Source of the DNA: Rhodobacter ferrooxidans
GTDB lineage: Bacteria > Pseudomonadota > Alphaproteobacteria > Rhodobacterales > Rhodobacteraceae
Direction: 5' to 3'
DNA: 64,000 nucleotides
NCBI RefSeq assembly: GCF_000176015.1
Contig: NZ_ACYY01000001.1
Location: 186,001-250,000 of the forward strand
The position numbers were made by a program, and so were the translations under genes. Below the pieces are notes generated by a model, which did no database searches, had not been told where the DNA came from, and saw only the letters and a program-made list of their open reading frames with translations. Positions 45,203 to 53,536 of the stretch are shown here, piece after piece (position 1 is the first letter of the stretch; every line of letters starts with the position of its first letter).

Positions 45203-45221
45203 CGGTTCATTATTTGAACCG
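45203..45221. promoter_or_regulatory. Perfect palindrome, likely IclR-family operator
   Basis: CGGTTCA-TTATT-TGAACCG is a perfect 7-bp inverted repeat with a five-base spacer, 21 bases upstream of the tctC start codon. A second inverted repeat, TTGACAG/CTGTCAA (45238-45264), lies in the same gap and doubles as -35-like TTGACA on both strands. The position suits repression or activation by the divergently encoded IclR protein. Confidence 0.65.
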
Positions 45222-45309
45222 TTGGTTTTAATTTAGATTGACAGCCGCGCTACCGATCTGTCAACAGAAATGAAAATCATGGCTGTTGGCAAGCGGTTTG
45301 GGGGATGTG

Positions 45310-46116
45310 GTGGGCACGGTTTCCAAGGCATTGGGGTTGCTTGATCAGTTCAGCCGCCAGCGGGCGCTGATCGGCCTTAGCGATTTTGCCCGCGCCTCGG
45401 GGATGAACAAGGCGACCTGTCACCGGATGCTGACGGAACTGGCGGCGCATGGGTTTGTCGAACAGGTGGGGGCAGCTCGGGAATACCGGCTGGGGCCACA
45501 GGCGCTGCGGCTGGCGGCGCTGCGCGAGGCGGCGGTGCCGATGCGCGAGGCGGCGCAACCGGTGCTGCGGGCGCTGGCGCAGGAACTGGGCGAGACGGTG
45601 CATCTGTCGGTGATCGTTGGCGAAAACCTGAAGATGCTGGCCTATGCCTATTCCGCCACCCATGCGATGACGGTGATGATGGAGGATGCCGACACCCTGC
45701 CCTGGCACGCCACCTCGTCGGGCCTTGCGGTGCTGGCCTTCGGGCCGCAGGCGCTGGCCAGACGGGTGCTGGCGCAACCGCTGCTGCGGTTGACCGCGCA
45801 GACCGAAACCGACCCGGATGCGATCCGCGCCCGGCTGGCGGTGGTGCAGGCGCAGGGCTTTGCCGAAAGTGCCAGCGGGTTCGAAGAGGGGGTTCACAGT
45901 CTGGCCGCCCCCTTGTTCGATGCCGGTGCCACCTGCTGCGGCGCGCTGGCGCTGGCCGCCCCCGCCGCGCGGATGGGGCCGGAACTGCGCAGCCGGGTGC
46001 AGAGCAGCCTCATAACCGCCGCGCAACAGATCACAACGCTATGGGGTGGCCAGGTGCCGCCCGCCATCGCAGACATCTGGCAGGGCACGCCCCTGCCGAC
46101 CCAGGAAAGGGCCTAG
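45310..46116 (+). CDS. IclR-family transcription regulator
   Basis: This regulator is about 268 residues from GTG 45310, chosen because GGGGG lies five bases upstream; GTG 45307 or TTG 45286 are alternatives. The N-terminal winged helix-turn-helix (VSKALGLLDQF...LSDFARASGMNKATCHRMLTEL) is followed by an effector domain (GETVHLSVIVGENLKML; FEEGVHSLAAPLFDAGATCCGALALAAP). It is divergent from tctC and probably controls the transporter operon and the downstream aminotransferase through the 45203 palindrome. Confidence 0.92.
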   Translation: MGTVSKALGLLDQFSRQRALIGLSDFARASGMNKATCHRMLTELAAHGFVEQVGAAREYRLGPQALRLAALREAAVPMREAAQPVLRALAQELGETVHLSVIVGENLKMLAYAYSATHAMTVMMEDADTLPWHATSSGLAVLAFGPQALARRVLAQPLLRLTAQTETDPDAIRARLAVVQAQGFAESASGFEEGVHSLAAPLFDAGATCCGALALAAPAARMGPELRSRVQSSLITAAQQITTLWGGQVPPAIADIWQGTPLPTQERA

Positions 46117-46118
46117 CC

Positions 46119-47474
46119 ATGAAAGACGGTAACTACCTGAAAGCCAACAACGCCCGCAGCCTGTGGCACCCGATGACGGCGCCTGCCGACAGTCTGAACA
46201 GCCCGCCCACCATCATCACCGAGGCGCATGGCGTGCGCATCCGCGATGTGGACGGGCACGAGGTGGTGGATGCGGTCGGTGGGCTGTGGAACGTCAATCT
46301 GGGCTATTCCTGCGCCCCGGTGAAGGCGGCGATTGCGGCGCAACTGGACCGCCTGCCCTACTATTCGATCTTCCGCGGCACCAGCAACGACGCGGTGATC
46401 GAACTGGCCGAGGAATTGCGCGATTTCTTTGCCCCCGACGGGCTGGCGCGGGCGTTCTTCACCAGTGGCGGCGGCGATTCGGTGGAAACAGCACTTCGGC
46501 TGGCGCGGCAGTATCACAAGATCCGCGGCGAGGCCGGCCGGGTCAAATACCTCAGCCTGAAGAAGGGCTACCACGGCACCCATACCGGCGCGGCAAGCGT
46601 CAACGGCAACGCCAATTTCCGCACGATGTATGAGCCGCTGCTGCCCGGCTGTTTCCATGTGCCCGCGCCCTACACCTACCGCAATCCCTTCAACGAAGCC
46701 GATCCGGCGCGGCTGGCGCAGTTGTGTCTGGCGGCTTTGGAGGACGAGATTGCCTTTCAGGGGGCGGGCACCATCGCCGCCTTCATCATGGAGCCGATCC
46801 TGGGCGCCGGTGGGGTGATTCCGCCGCATGCCAGCTTCATGCCGGGGGTGCGCGAGATTTGCTCGCGGCATGGGATTTTGCTGATTGCCGACGAGGTGAT
46901 CACCGCTTTCGGCCGCACCGGGGCGTGGTCGGGAAGTCGGCTTTGGGGCGTGCAGCCCGACCTTGCCTGCACCGCCAAGGCCATCACCAACGGCTATTTC
47001 CCGTTCGGCGCGGTGATGATCTCGGAGGCCTTCGCGCAGGTGTTCGAGGGCGATACCAGCGGTCGCGCCGCCATCGGCCATGGCTATACCTATTCCGGCC
47101 ATCCGGTCGGGGCGGCTGCGGCATTGGCCTGTCTGGCCGAGACCAAGCGGTTGAATGTCAAGGACAATGCGGCAGCGCGCGGGGCCGAGATGCACGCAGG
47201 CTTACTGGCCTTGCAGGCACGGTTCGAGGTGATCGGCGATGTGCGCGGCGGCCATGGGCTGATGCATGCGCTGGAGCTAGTGGCGGATCGTGCCAGCAAG
47301 AAACCCGCCGACAAGGCGGTGCCGGGGCGGGTGCAGGAAGCCGCCTACCGGGCGGGTGCGATGGTACGGGTGTCGGGGCCGAACATCATCCTGTCGCCAC
47401 CGTTGGTGCTGACCTCGGCGGATGTGCAGGTGATTCTGGCAGCACTTGAGGCCGGGTTTTCCGCGTTGGTTTAA
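46119..47474 (+). CDS. Class III (omega) PLP-dependent aminotransferase
   Basis: This 451-residue transaminase starts at ATG 46119, two bases after the iclR-family stop. Class III motifs are clear: WHPMTAPADSL at the N-terminus (as in taurine/beta-alanine:pyruvate aminotransferases), FFTSGGGDSVETALRLARQYH, YHGTHTGAAS, LLIADEVITAFGRTG (Asp binding PLP nitrogen) and the Schiff-base lysine in CTAKAITNGYFPFGAV (about K286). Its substrate is probably an omega-amino acid or amine imported by or made from the TctABC substrate. It overlaps the TSUP gene stop by four bases. Confidence 0.93.
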   Translation: MKDGNYLKANNARSLWHPMTAPADSLNSPPTIITEAHGVRIRDVDGHEVVDAVGGLWNVNLGYSCAPVKAAIAAQLDRLPYYSIFRGTSNDAVIELAEELRDFFAPDGLARAFFTSGGGDSVETALRLARQYHKIRGEAGRVKYLSLKKGYHGTHTGAASVNGNANFRTMYEPLLPGCFHVPAPYTYRNPFNEADPARLAQLCLAALEDEIAFQGAGTIAAFIMEPILGAGGVIPPHASFMPGVREICSRHGILLIADEVITAFGRTGAWSGSRLWGVQPDLACTAKAITNGYFPFGAVMISEAFAQVFEGDTSGRAAIGHGYTYSGHPVGAAAALACLAETKRLNVKDNAAARGAEMHAGLLALQARFEVIGDVRGGHGLMHALELVADRASKKPADKAVPGRVQEAAYRAGAMVRVSGPNIILSPPLVLTSADVQVILAALEAGFSALV

Positions 47475-48232
47475 CCCAGCATCTGCCAAAGCAGCCGCAA
47501 CGCCAGCAGGGTCGAGGTGGCCACCAGCAAGGGCTTGATCACCCGCGCGCCGATCCGCATGGCCAACCGCGCGCCAACCCTTGCGCCCGCGATCTGCGCC
47601 ACGCCCATGGCCAGCCCGATGCCCCACCACGGCGCGCCATAGGCGGCAAACACCGCCAGCGCGCCGAGGTTGGAGGCGAAGTTCAGCAGCTTGGTATGCG
47701 CCGTGGCCTTCAGCACGCCATGCCCCGCCAGCACCACAAAGCCGATCATGTAGAACGCCCCCGCCCCCGGCCCGATCAGCCCGTCATAGCCGCCGATCAG
47801 TGGCACCACGAAGGCGGTGAAAGCAGTGGGCGAAATGCGGCGGGCGCGGTCGTCGTCGGACAGCCCCTTCTTGAAGGCAAAAAACCCGGCGATGCCGATC
47901 AGGATCACCGGCAGCGCCAGCCGCAGGCCTTCGGTCGGCACCAGCCCGGCCAGCGCCGCCCCCGCAGCCCCCGCCGCCAGCGCCACCGCGGCGGCACCGA
48001 GTTGCTGGCGCAGATCGACCCGGCCGGCCATAGCATAGGTCACCGCCGCCGTCGCAGCACCAAAAGTGCCCTGCACCTTGTTGGTGGACAGCGCCTGCAA
48101 CGGCGAGGCCCCGGCCAGCAACAGCGCCGGCAGAGTGATCAGCCCGCCACCGCCGGCAATGGCGTCAACGAACCCCGCGGCAAAGGCGGCAAGGGTCAGC
48201 AGGGTGGCAAGGTGCAGGCTGACTTCGAACAT
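47471..48232 (-). CDS. TSUP-family (TauE/SafE) membrane permease
   Basis: This 253-residue protein has about eight helices. The family repeats AGFVDAIAGGGGLITLPALLLAGASPLQALSTNKVQGTFGA and FVVPLIGGYDGLIGPGAGAFYMIGFV are diagnostic. TSUP proteins export sulfite, sulfoacetate or other small organic anions. With a taurine-like aminotransferase next door a sulfonate link is possible but unproven. The gene is convergent with the aminotransferase, and the stop codons overlap. Confidence 0.92.
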   Translation of the reverse strand: MFEVSLHLATLLTLAAFAAGFVDAIAGGGGLITLPALLLAGASPLQALSTNKVQGTFGAATAAVTYAMAGRVDLRQQLGAAAVALAAGAAGAALAGLVPTEGLRLALPVILIGIAGFFAFKKGLSDDDRARRISPTAFTAFVVPLIGGYDGLIGPGAGAFYMIGFVVLAGHGVLKATAHTKLLNFASNLGALAVFAAYGAPWWGIGLAMGVAQIAGARVGARLAMRIGARVIKPLLVATSTLLALRLLWQMLG

Positions 48233-48292
48233 GCGGGACCGGGGATTGGGCAGGCCTTCATCGGGGCTGCGGCGCGGGAAGTAAACCCCGGC

Positions 48293-48775
48293 TCAGGCCA
48301 GATCGAAGCGGCGGCTGATGCGACCGACTCGGGTGCCGTCGCGCAGCGCAAACGCCGGGTCAGTGGCGTAATCGGTGAAACCGCGGCGCGCGTAATAGCC
48401 CAGCCCCGGCGCATTGTCGGCGCGGATGGTGGCGTTGATCACCGCGACCCCAGCCGCCTTTGCCGCCGCACAGGTCGCGGCAAACAGCGCGGCCCCAGCG
48501 CCGCTGCGTTGCAGATCGGGGGATACGAAGGTGCCGATATCGCCCCAGCCGTCGGGCAAGCCGGGGTGGCGGTCCAGCGATTGAAAGCCGATCACCTGCC
48601 CAGCGCCTTCCGCCACATGGCAGCAGATCACCGCCGGGCCGCTGATGTAATGCTGCGCCACCTGCGCCTCGGTCAACGGGATTTCATGCGCCGTGGTGCC
48701 ACCGATGTCGATGATGCGGTTCAGCAGCGCCGCCATCGCCGGGGCATCGGCCAGCACCGCCGCCCGCACGATCAT
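48293..48775 (-). CDS. GNAT-family N-acetyltransferase
   Basis: This 160-residue acetyl-CoA-dependent acetyltransferase resembles phosphinothricin/methionine sulfoximine acetyltransferases (IRAAVLADAPAMAALLNRII...TTAHEIPLT). The acetyl-CoA loop is QRSGAGAALFAATCAAAK, and NAPGLGYYARRGFT is in the last third. ATG 48775 overlaps the serB stop (ATGA), so it is probably co-translated with serB. The substrate is unknown. Confidence 0.88.
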   Translation of the reverse strand: MIVRAAVLADAPAMAALLNRIIDIGGTTAHEIPLTEAQVAQHYISGPAVICCHVAEGAGQVIGFQSLDRHPGLPDGWGDIGTFVSPDLQRSGAGAALFAATCAAAKAAGVAVINATIRADNAPGLGYYARRGFTDYATDPAFALRDGTRVGRISRRFDLA

Positions 48776-49647
48776 GCGACGAAATCTTCCCGGCCAAAGC
48801 CCTGAATATACAGCAGCGCCGTCAGATCGCCGTGGTTGATGCGGATGTCGCATTGCGCGGCGACGCTGGGCTTGGCGTGCAGCGCCACCCCGGCCCCGGC
48901 CAGCCCCAGCATCCCCAGATCATTGGCACCATCGCCCACCGCCATCACCTCGGCATGCGAAATCCCCATGTCGGCGGCAATCTCCTGCAACGCCCGCATC
49001 TTCGCCTCGCGGCCCAGGATCGGCTCGGCCACGGTGCCGGTCAGCTTGCCACCTTGCACATGCAGGGTGTTGGCGCGGTTCTCGTCAAAACCCAGCATCG
49101 CCGCCACCGGCCCGGTGAAGGCGGTAAAGCCGCCCGAGACCAGCGCCGCCCGCGCGCCATTGGCCTTCATCGTGGCCACCAGTTCGCGGCCCCCCGGCAT
49201 CAGGGTGATGCGGTCGCGCAGCACCTGCGCAATCACCGATTCCGGCAGGCCTTTCAGCAGGCCGACCCGCTCGCGCAGCGCCGATTCGAAATCCAGCTCG
49301 CCATTCATCGCGCGGGCGGTGATACCGGCAACATAAGCGCCCACCCCGGCCTCGTCGGCCAGCTCGTCGATGCACTCCTGCTGGATCATCGTGCTGTCCA
49401 TGTCGGCCAGCAGCAGTTTCTTGTGCCGCCCGGCCTTGGGTTGCAGCACCAGGTCGATCTGCATCGCCTGCAAGTCCTGCCACACCTGCCAACGGTTCTC
49501 GGGCAGCACCGGCAAGGCAATCTCGGCGGCCACACCGGGGTCCAGCCAGACCGCCTCGCCGCCACCCCAGGCATTGCGCAAGCTTTCCACGGTTTCACGG
49601 TCGAGGATCGGGCGGGCGGGGTTGGTCAGCAGGGTGGCTGTGAACAT
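48772..49647 (-). CDS. serB: Phosphoserine phosphatase
   Basis: SerB makes L-serine from phosphoserine. The 291-residue protein starts at MFTATLL (ATG 49647); the longer frame upstream runs through serC and was rejected. HAD motif I DMDSTMI (about 82-88), substrate residues QQECIDELAD, motif II SGGFTAFT, motif III lysine in GREAKMRAL and motif IV GDGANDLGML are all present. The N-terminal 75 residues are a partial regulatory domain. It is divergent from serC-serA, so all three serine-pathway genes are clustered. Confidence 0.95.
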   Translation of the reverse strand: MFTATLLTNPARPILDRETVESLRNAWGGGEAVWLDPGVAAEIALPVLPENRWQVWQDLQAMQIDLVLQPKAGRHKKLLLADMDSTMIQQECIDELADEAGVGAYVAGITARAMNGELDFESALRERVGLLKGLPESVIAQVLRDRITLMPGGRELVATMKANGARAALVSGGFTAFTGPVAAMLGFDENRANTLHVQGGKLTGTVAEPILGREAKMRALQEIAADMGISHAEVMAVGDGANDLGMLGLAGAGVALHAKPSVAAQCDIRINHGDLTALLYIQGFGREDFVA

Positions 49648-49663
49648 CGAAGTTTCCGATAGT

Positions 49664-49798
49664 GGAGGGGTGCGTCGTTTTTTCCGTCTTGGATGCCGCT
49701 TTACGGCAGTTTTCCGGCTTGTGCCAGTGCGCAACCGCCAGTAGATGCAACGGCGGGACACCCCTCCCCACCGGGGGGCATTTATCTGGAAGGATACC
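49664..49798 (+). ncRNA. Structured serC leader, candidate cis-regulatory RNA
   Basis: GGAGGGGTG (49664-49672) is perfectly complementary to CACCCCTCC (49759-49767), which can close a domain of about 100 bases upstream of serC. An alternative local stem CCCC/GGGG (49766-49776) competes for the same bases just before the ribosome-binding site GGAAGGA. Mutually exclusive helices suggest a switch. A serC RNA motif is known upstream of serC in Alphaproteobacteria; whether this is a member needs a covariance search. Confidence 0.5.
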
Positions 49799-50944
49799 AT
49801 GTCTGATCTGAAGACCCCGGCTGCGCGCCCGGCAAACCCGCGCTTTTCCTCCGGCCCCTGCGCCAAAATCCCCGGATACACGCTGTCGATGTTGGAAGAC
49901 GCGCCCTTGGGCCGCTCGCATCGCGCTGCTGTGGGCAAGAACAAGCTGAAGGAAGCGATTGACCTGACGCGCGAGATTCTGGGCGTGCCGGCGGATTACC
50001 GGATCGGCATCGTTCCCGGCTCGGATACCGGGGCTGTGGAGATGGCGCTGTGGTCGCTGCTGGGTGCGCGGCCGGTGGAGATGCTGTCCTGGGAAAGCTT
50101 TGGCGAAGGCTGGGTGACCGATGTGGTCAAGCAGTTGAAGCTGGATGCGGTGGTCAAGAAGGCGCCCTACGGCCAGATCGTCGATTTCGCCACGGTGGAT
50201 TTCGACAAGGACGTGGTGTTCACCTGGAACGGCACCACCTCGGGCTGCCGCCTGCCGAATGGCGATGCGATCCCCGCGGATCGTGCCGGTCTGACGATCT
50301 GCGACGCCACCTCGGCGGCCTTTGCGATGGACCTGCCGTGGGACAAGCTGGATGTGGTGACGTTCTCCTGGCAGAAGGTGCTGGGTGGCGAGGGCGCGCA
50401 TGGCATGCTGATCCTGTCGCCGCGCGCGGTGGAACGGCTGGAAACCCATACCCCCGCCTGGCCGCTGCCGAAGATCTTCCGGCTGACCGCCAAGGGCAAG
50501 CTGATCGAGGGCATTTTCGTCGGCGAGACCATCAACACCCCGTCGATGCTGGCGGTGGAAGATTATCTGGTGTCGCTGAAATGGGCGAAATCGGTGGGCG
50601 GGCTGAAAGGCCTGGTGGACCGGGCTGCCGCCAACGCGCAGGTGGTGTGGGATTTCTGCGCCGCAAACCCCTGGCTGGCCAATCTGGCGGAAACCCCGGC
50701 GATTGCGTCCACGACGAGCGTCTGCCTGAAATTCGCCGACCCGCGCATCAAGGACGGCGAGGCGTTTGCCAAGGCCGTGGCCAAGCGGCTGGAAAAGGCG
50801 GGCGTTGCCTATGACATCGGCGCCTACCGCGATGCCCCGGCCGGCCTGCGCATCTGGTGCGGCTCGACGGTGGAAACCGCCGATGTCGCAGCCCTGATGC
50901 CCTGGCTCGACTGGGCGTTCCAGTCCGAAATCGCCGCAATCTGA
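49799..50944 (+). CDS. serC: Phosphoserine aminotransferase
   Basis: SerC converts 3-phosphohydroxypyruvate and glutamate to phosphoserine. The 381-residue protein starts at MSDLKTP (ATG 49799, GGAAGGATACC upstream). It begins [14 protein letters not shown] and contains [31 protein letters not shown] and the PLP-lysine region [18 protein letters not shown], all typical of the alphaproteobacterial SerC branch. It is followed by serA. Confidence 0.96.
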   Translation: MSDLKTPAARPANPRFSSGPCAKIPGYTLSMLEDAPLGRSHRAAVGKNKLKEAIDLTREILGVPADYRIGIVPGSDTGAVEMALWSLLGARPVEMLSWESFGEGWVTDVVKQLKLDAVVKKAPYGQIVDFATVDFDKDVVFTWNGTTSGCRLPNGDAIPADRAGLTICDATSAAFAMDLPWDKLDVVTFSWQKVLGGEGAHGMLILSPRAVERLETHTPAWPLPKIFRLTAKGKLIEGIFVGETINTPSMLAVEDYLVSLKWAKSVGGLKGLVDRAAANAQVVWDFCAANPWLANLAETPAIASTTSVCLKFADPRIKDGEAFAKAVAKRLEKAGVAYDIGAYRDAPAGLRIWCGSTVETADVAALMPWLDWAFQSEIAAI

Positions 50945-50950
50945 CCCGTT

Positions 50951-51011
50951 GCTCATCGGCCCTGACCGGCCTCTTCGCGCTGCGAAAAGGGACCGGCAGG
51001 GACCGATGAGC
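50951..51011. terminator. Long stem-loop between serC and serA
   Basis: GCTCATCGG / CCGATGAGC (9 bp) is extended by CCCTG/CAGGG and CCGG/CCGG with single-base bulges, and an inner TTCGC/GCGAA hairpin. The whole is about 61 bases. It lies between two genes that normally act together. There is no T-tract, so it may modulate relative expression or protect mRNA rather than terminate fully. Confidence 0.6.
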
Positions 51012-51036
51012 CCCCCCATTTCACAAGGAGTCCATC

Positions 51037-52632
51037 ATGGCCCCCCGCGTTCTCGTTTCCGATGAGCTTTCCGAAACCGCCGTGCAGATCTTCCGCGACC
51101 GTGGTGTCGAGGTCGATTACATGCCGAAACTCGGCAAGGACAAGGAAAAGCTGGCCGAAATCATCGGCCAATACGATGGCCTCGCCATCCGTTCCGCCAC
51201 CAAGGTCACCGAAAAGCTGCTGGAAAACGCCACCCGGCTGAAAGTCGTCGCCCGCGCCGGCATCGGCGTCGACAACGTCGATATCCCCGCCGCCTCGCGC
51301 AAGGGCGTGATCGTGATGAACACGCCGTTCGGCAACTCGATCACCACCGCCGAACATGCCATCGCCATGATGTTCGCCGCCGCCCGCCAACTGCCCGAGG
51401 CCAACGCCTCGACCCACGCCGGCAAGTGGGAAAAGTCGCGCTTCATGGGGGTGGAGTTGTTCAACAAGACCCTCGGCGTCATCGGTGCCGGCAACATCGG
51501 CGGCATCGTCTGCGACCGCGCGGTCGGGCTGAAGATGAAGGTCATCGCCTACGACCCCTTCCTGTCGGATGAACGCGCCAAGCATCTGGGCGTGACCAAG
51601 GTCGAACTGGAAGACCTGCTGGCCCGCGCCGATTTCATTACCCTGCATGTGCCGCTGACCGACAAGACCCGGAACATCCTCAGCCGCGAAAATCTGGCGA
51701 AGACCAAGAAGGGCGTGCGCATCATCAACTGCGCCCGTGGCGGGCTGATCGACGAGGCAGCCCTGGTCGATGCGCTGAAATCCGGCCAGGTCGCCGCCGC
51801 CGCCCTTGACGTGTTCGAAACCGAACCGGCCACCGAAAGCCCGCTGTTCAACATGCCCAACGTGGTCTGCACGCCGCATCTTGGCGCCTCCACATCGGAA
51901 GCGCAGGAAAACGTGGCGCTGCAGGTGGCCGAACAGATGTCGGACTTCCTGCTGACGGGTGCCGTGCAGAACGCGCTGAACATGCCCTCGGTCACCGCCG
52001 AGGAAGCCGCGGTGATGGGCCCCTGGATCAAGCTTGCCGCCCACCTTGGTGCCTTCATCGGCCAGATGACCGAAGAGCCGATCAAGGCCATCAACATCCT
52101 GTATGATGGCAGCGTGGCCGAGATGAACCTGGCCGCGCTGAACTGCGCGGTGATCGCGGGCGTGATGAAAGCCTCGAACCCCGACGTGAACCTGGTCTCG
52201 GCCCCGATCATCGCCAAGGAACGCGGTATCCAGATCTCGACCACCCGTCAGGAAAAGACCGGCACTTTTGATGCCTTCATCAAGGTCACCATGGTCACCG
52301 ACACCCGCGAGCGGTCGGTGGCGGGCACCTGCTTCTCGGATGGCAAACCGCGGTTCATCCAGATCAAGGGCATCAACATCGACGCCGAAATCGGCCGCCA
52401 CATGCTTTACACCACCAACGAGGACGTGCCGGGCATCATCGGCCTGCTGGGCATGACCATGGGCAAGAACAGCGTCAACATCGCCAACTTCACCCTTGGC
52501 CGTTCCGGCGTCGGCCAGGACGCCATCGCCATCCTCTACCTCGACCAGCGCATCGACCCCAAAGTCGTCGACACGCTGGAATCCACCGGCCTGTTCCAGC
52601 AGGTGAAAGCCCTGGAATTCGACGTGGCCTGA
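51037..52632 (+). CDS. serA: D-3-phosphoglycerate dehydrogenase
   Basis: SerA is the first enzyme of serine synthesis, oxidising 3-phosphoglycerate with NAD. This 531-residue long form has the substrate domain (VLVSDELSETAVQIF), Rossmann motif GVIGAGNIGGIV (about 148), INCARGGLIDEAAL (catalytic Arg), a catalytic Glu region and the histidine in CTPHLGASTSEAQ. The intervening ASB domain and a C-terminal ACT domain (GIIGLLGMTMGKNSVNIANFTLGR) suggest serine feedback. AAGGAG precedes the ATG. Confidence 0.97.
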   Translation: MAPRVLVSDELSETAVQIFRDRGVEVDYMPKLGKDKEKLAEIIGQYDGLAIRSATKVTEKLLENATRLKVVARAGIGVDNVDIPAASRKGVIVMNTPFGNSITTAEHAIAMMFAAARQLPEANASTHAGKWEKSRFMGVELFNKTLGVIGAGNIGGIVCDRAVGLKMKVIAYDPFLSDERAKHLGVTKVELEDLLARADFITLHVPLTDKTRNILSRENLAKTKKGVRIINCARGGLIDEAALVDALKSGQVAAAALDVFETEPATESPLFNMPNVVCTPHLGASTSEAQENVALQVAEQMSDFLLTGAVQNALNMPSVTAEEAAVMGPWIKLAAHLGAFIGQMTEEPIKAINILYDGSVAEMNLAALNCAVIAGVMKASNPDVNLVSAPIIAKERGIQISTTRQEKTGTFDAFIKVTMVTDTRERSVAGTCFSDGKPRFIQIKGINIDAEIGRHMLYTTNEDVPGIIGLLGMTMGKNSVNIANFTLGRSGVGQDAIAILYLDQRIDPKVVDTLESTGLFQQVKALEFDVA

Positions 52633-52641
52633 ACCGGCAAG

Positions 52642-52665
52642 GGGCAAGACAACCTCTTGCCCTTT
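52642..52665 (+). terminator. Intrinsic terminator after serA
   Basis: GGGCAAGA (52642-52649) and TCTTGCCC (52655-52662) form a perfect 8-bp stem with a CAACC loop, directly followed by TTT. It starts 10 bases after the serA stop. Confidence 0.75.
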
Positions 52666-52710
52666 CACCTTTGCCCAAATATCCCGGGGGTCCGGGGGCA
52701 GCGCCCCCGG
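52664..52710. repeat. GC-hairpin intergenic repeat, copy 2
   Basis: TTCACCTTTGCCCAAATATC leads into CCGGGGGC-AGC-GCCCCCGG (52692-52710), a perfect 8-bp hairpin. It matches copies at 39335-39390 (inverted) and 60726-60749 (5' half). Here it lies between serA and the downstream phosphoesterase gene. Confidence 0.7.
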
Positions 52711-52734
52711 CCTTTTCCCAACCCCGGACCCCGC

Positions 52735-53463
52735 ATGCATACCTATGCCATCGGCGACATCCACGGCCACCTCGACCAGCTCATGCGCCTGCATGACCGC
52801 ATCGCCGCCGATCAAGCCCGGCATGGCAGCGCCCCCATCGTCCATATCGGCGATCTGGTGGACCGCGGCCCCGACAGCCGCGGCGTGGTGGATTTCCTGA
52901 TGACTGGATTTGCCAGAGGCGAGGATTGGGTGGTGCTGAAAGGCAACCACGACCGGATGTTCGCGCTGTATCTGACCGACTACACCGCGCAAGACCCCGG
53001 CCTGCGGTCGGAATTCTCCTGGCTGCACCCTAGGCTCGGCGGGGTGCAGACCCTCGCGTCCTATGGGGTGAAGAACGCAGGCGAGCGGCCACTGGCACCC
53101 CTGGCCCGCGAAGCCATTGCCGCCGTTCCCGCATCCCACCGGGCGTTTCTGGCAGCCCTCCCCACCAGCTATCAACGCGGTGACGCGATCTTCGTCCATG
53201 CCGGTATCCGCCCCGGCGTTGCACTGCAAGATCAGACCGAAACCGACCTTGTGTGGATCCGCGAGCCGTTCCTGTCGGACACCCGCGACCATGGCGCATT
53301 GGTCGTGCATGGCCACACCGCCATCGACACCCCCACCCATTACGGCAACCGGCTGAACATCGACAGTTCGGCGGCCTATGGCGGGCCATTGTCGGCGGTG
53401 GTGATCGAGGGCCGAGACGTGTTCCACCTGACCGAAGCCGGGCGGATCGCGATCCATCCCTGA
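52735..53463 (+). CDS. Serine/threonine protein phosphatase-like metallophosphoesterase
   Basis: This 242-residue calcineurin-like phosphoesterase has AIGDIHGHLDQL (residues 5-16), HIGDLVDRGPDSRGV, KGNHDRMF, VHAGIRPG and VVHGHTA, the metal-binding motif set of PPP-type bacterial phosphatases (PrpA/ApaH-like). It may act on phosphoproteins or dinucleotides. ATG 52735 follows a weak GGA; the upstream frame reads through the repeat and was rejected. Confidence 0.91.
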   Translation: MHTYAIGDIHGHLDQLMRLHDRIAADQARHGSAPIVHIGDLVDRGPDSRGVVDFLMTGFARGEDWVVLKGNHDRMFALYLTDYTAQDPGLRSEFSWLHPRLGGVQTLASYGVKNAGERPLAPLAREAIAAVPASHRAFLAALPTSYQRGDAIFVHAGIRPGVALQDQTETDLVWIREPFLSDTRDHGALVVHGHTAIDTPTHYGNRLNIDSSAAYGGPLSAVVIEGRDVFHLTEAGRIAIHP

Positions 53464-53466
53464 GGC

Positions 53467-53535
53467 GCTCTTCCCGCGCGCCGCGCGCTCATCGCGGAAC
53501 CCAGCGAAGACGCCTGTCAGGGCGGATGAGCGGCC
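53467..53535. repeat. Convergent-end intergenic repeat, copy 2
   Basis: About 70 bp matching 21048-21117 in ordered blocks: GCTCTTC, GCTCATCGC, CCCAGCGA, GTCAGGGCGGATGAGCGGCC. GCTCATC/GATGAGC can close a stem. It exactly fills the gap between two convergent genes. Confidence 0.6.
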
Positions 53536-53536
53536 T

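Noticed and set aside
39393-48232. Genomic-island or horizontal-transfer origin for the UPF0261/TctABC locus
   Set aside because: No integrase, transposase, tRNA, flanking repeat or obvious base-composition change; the genes look compositionally like their neighbours.
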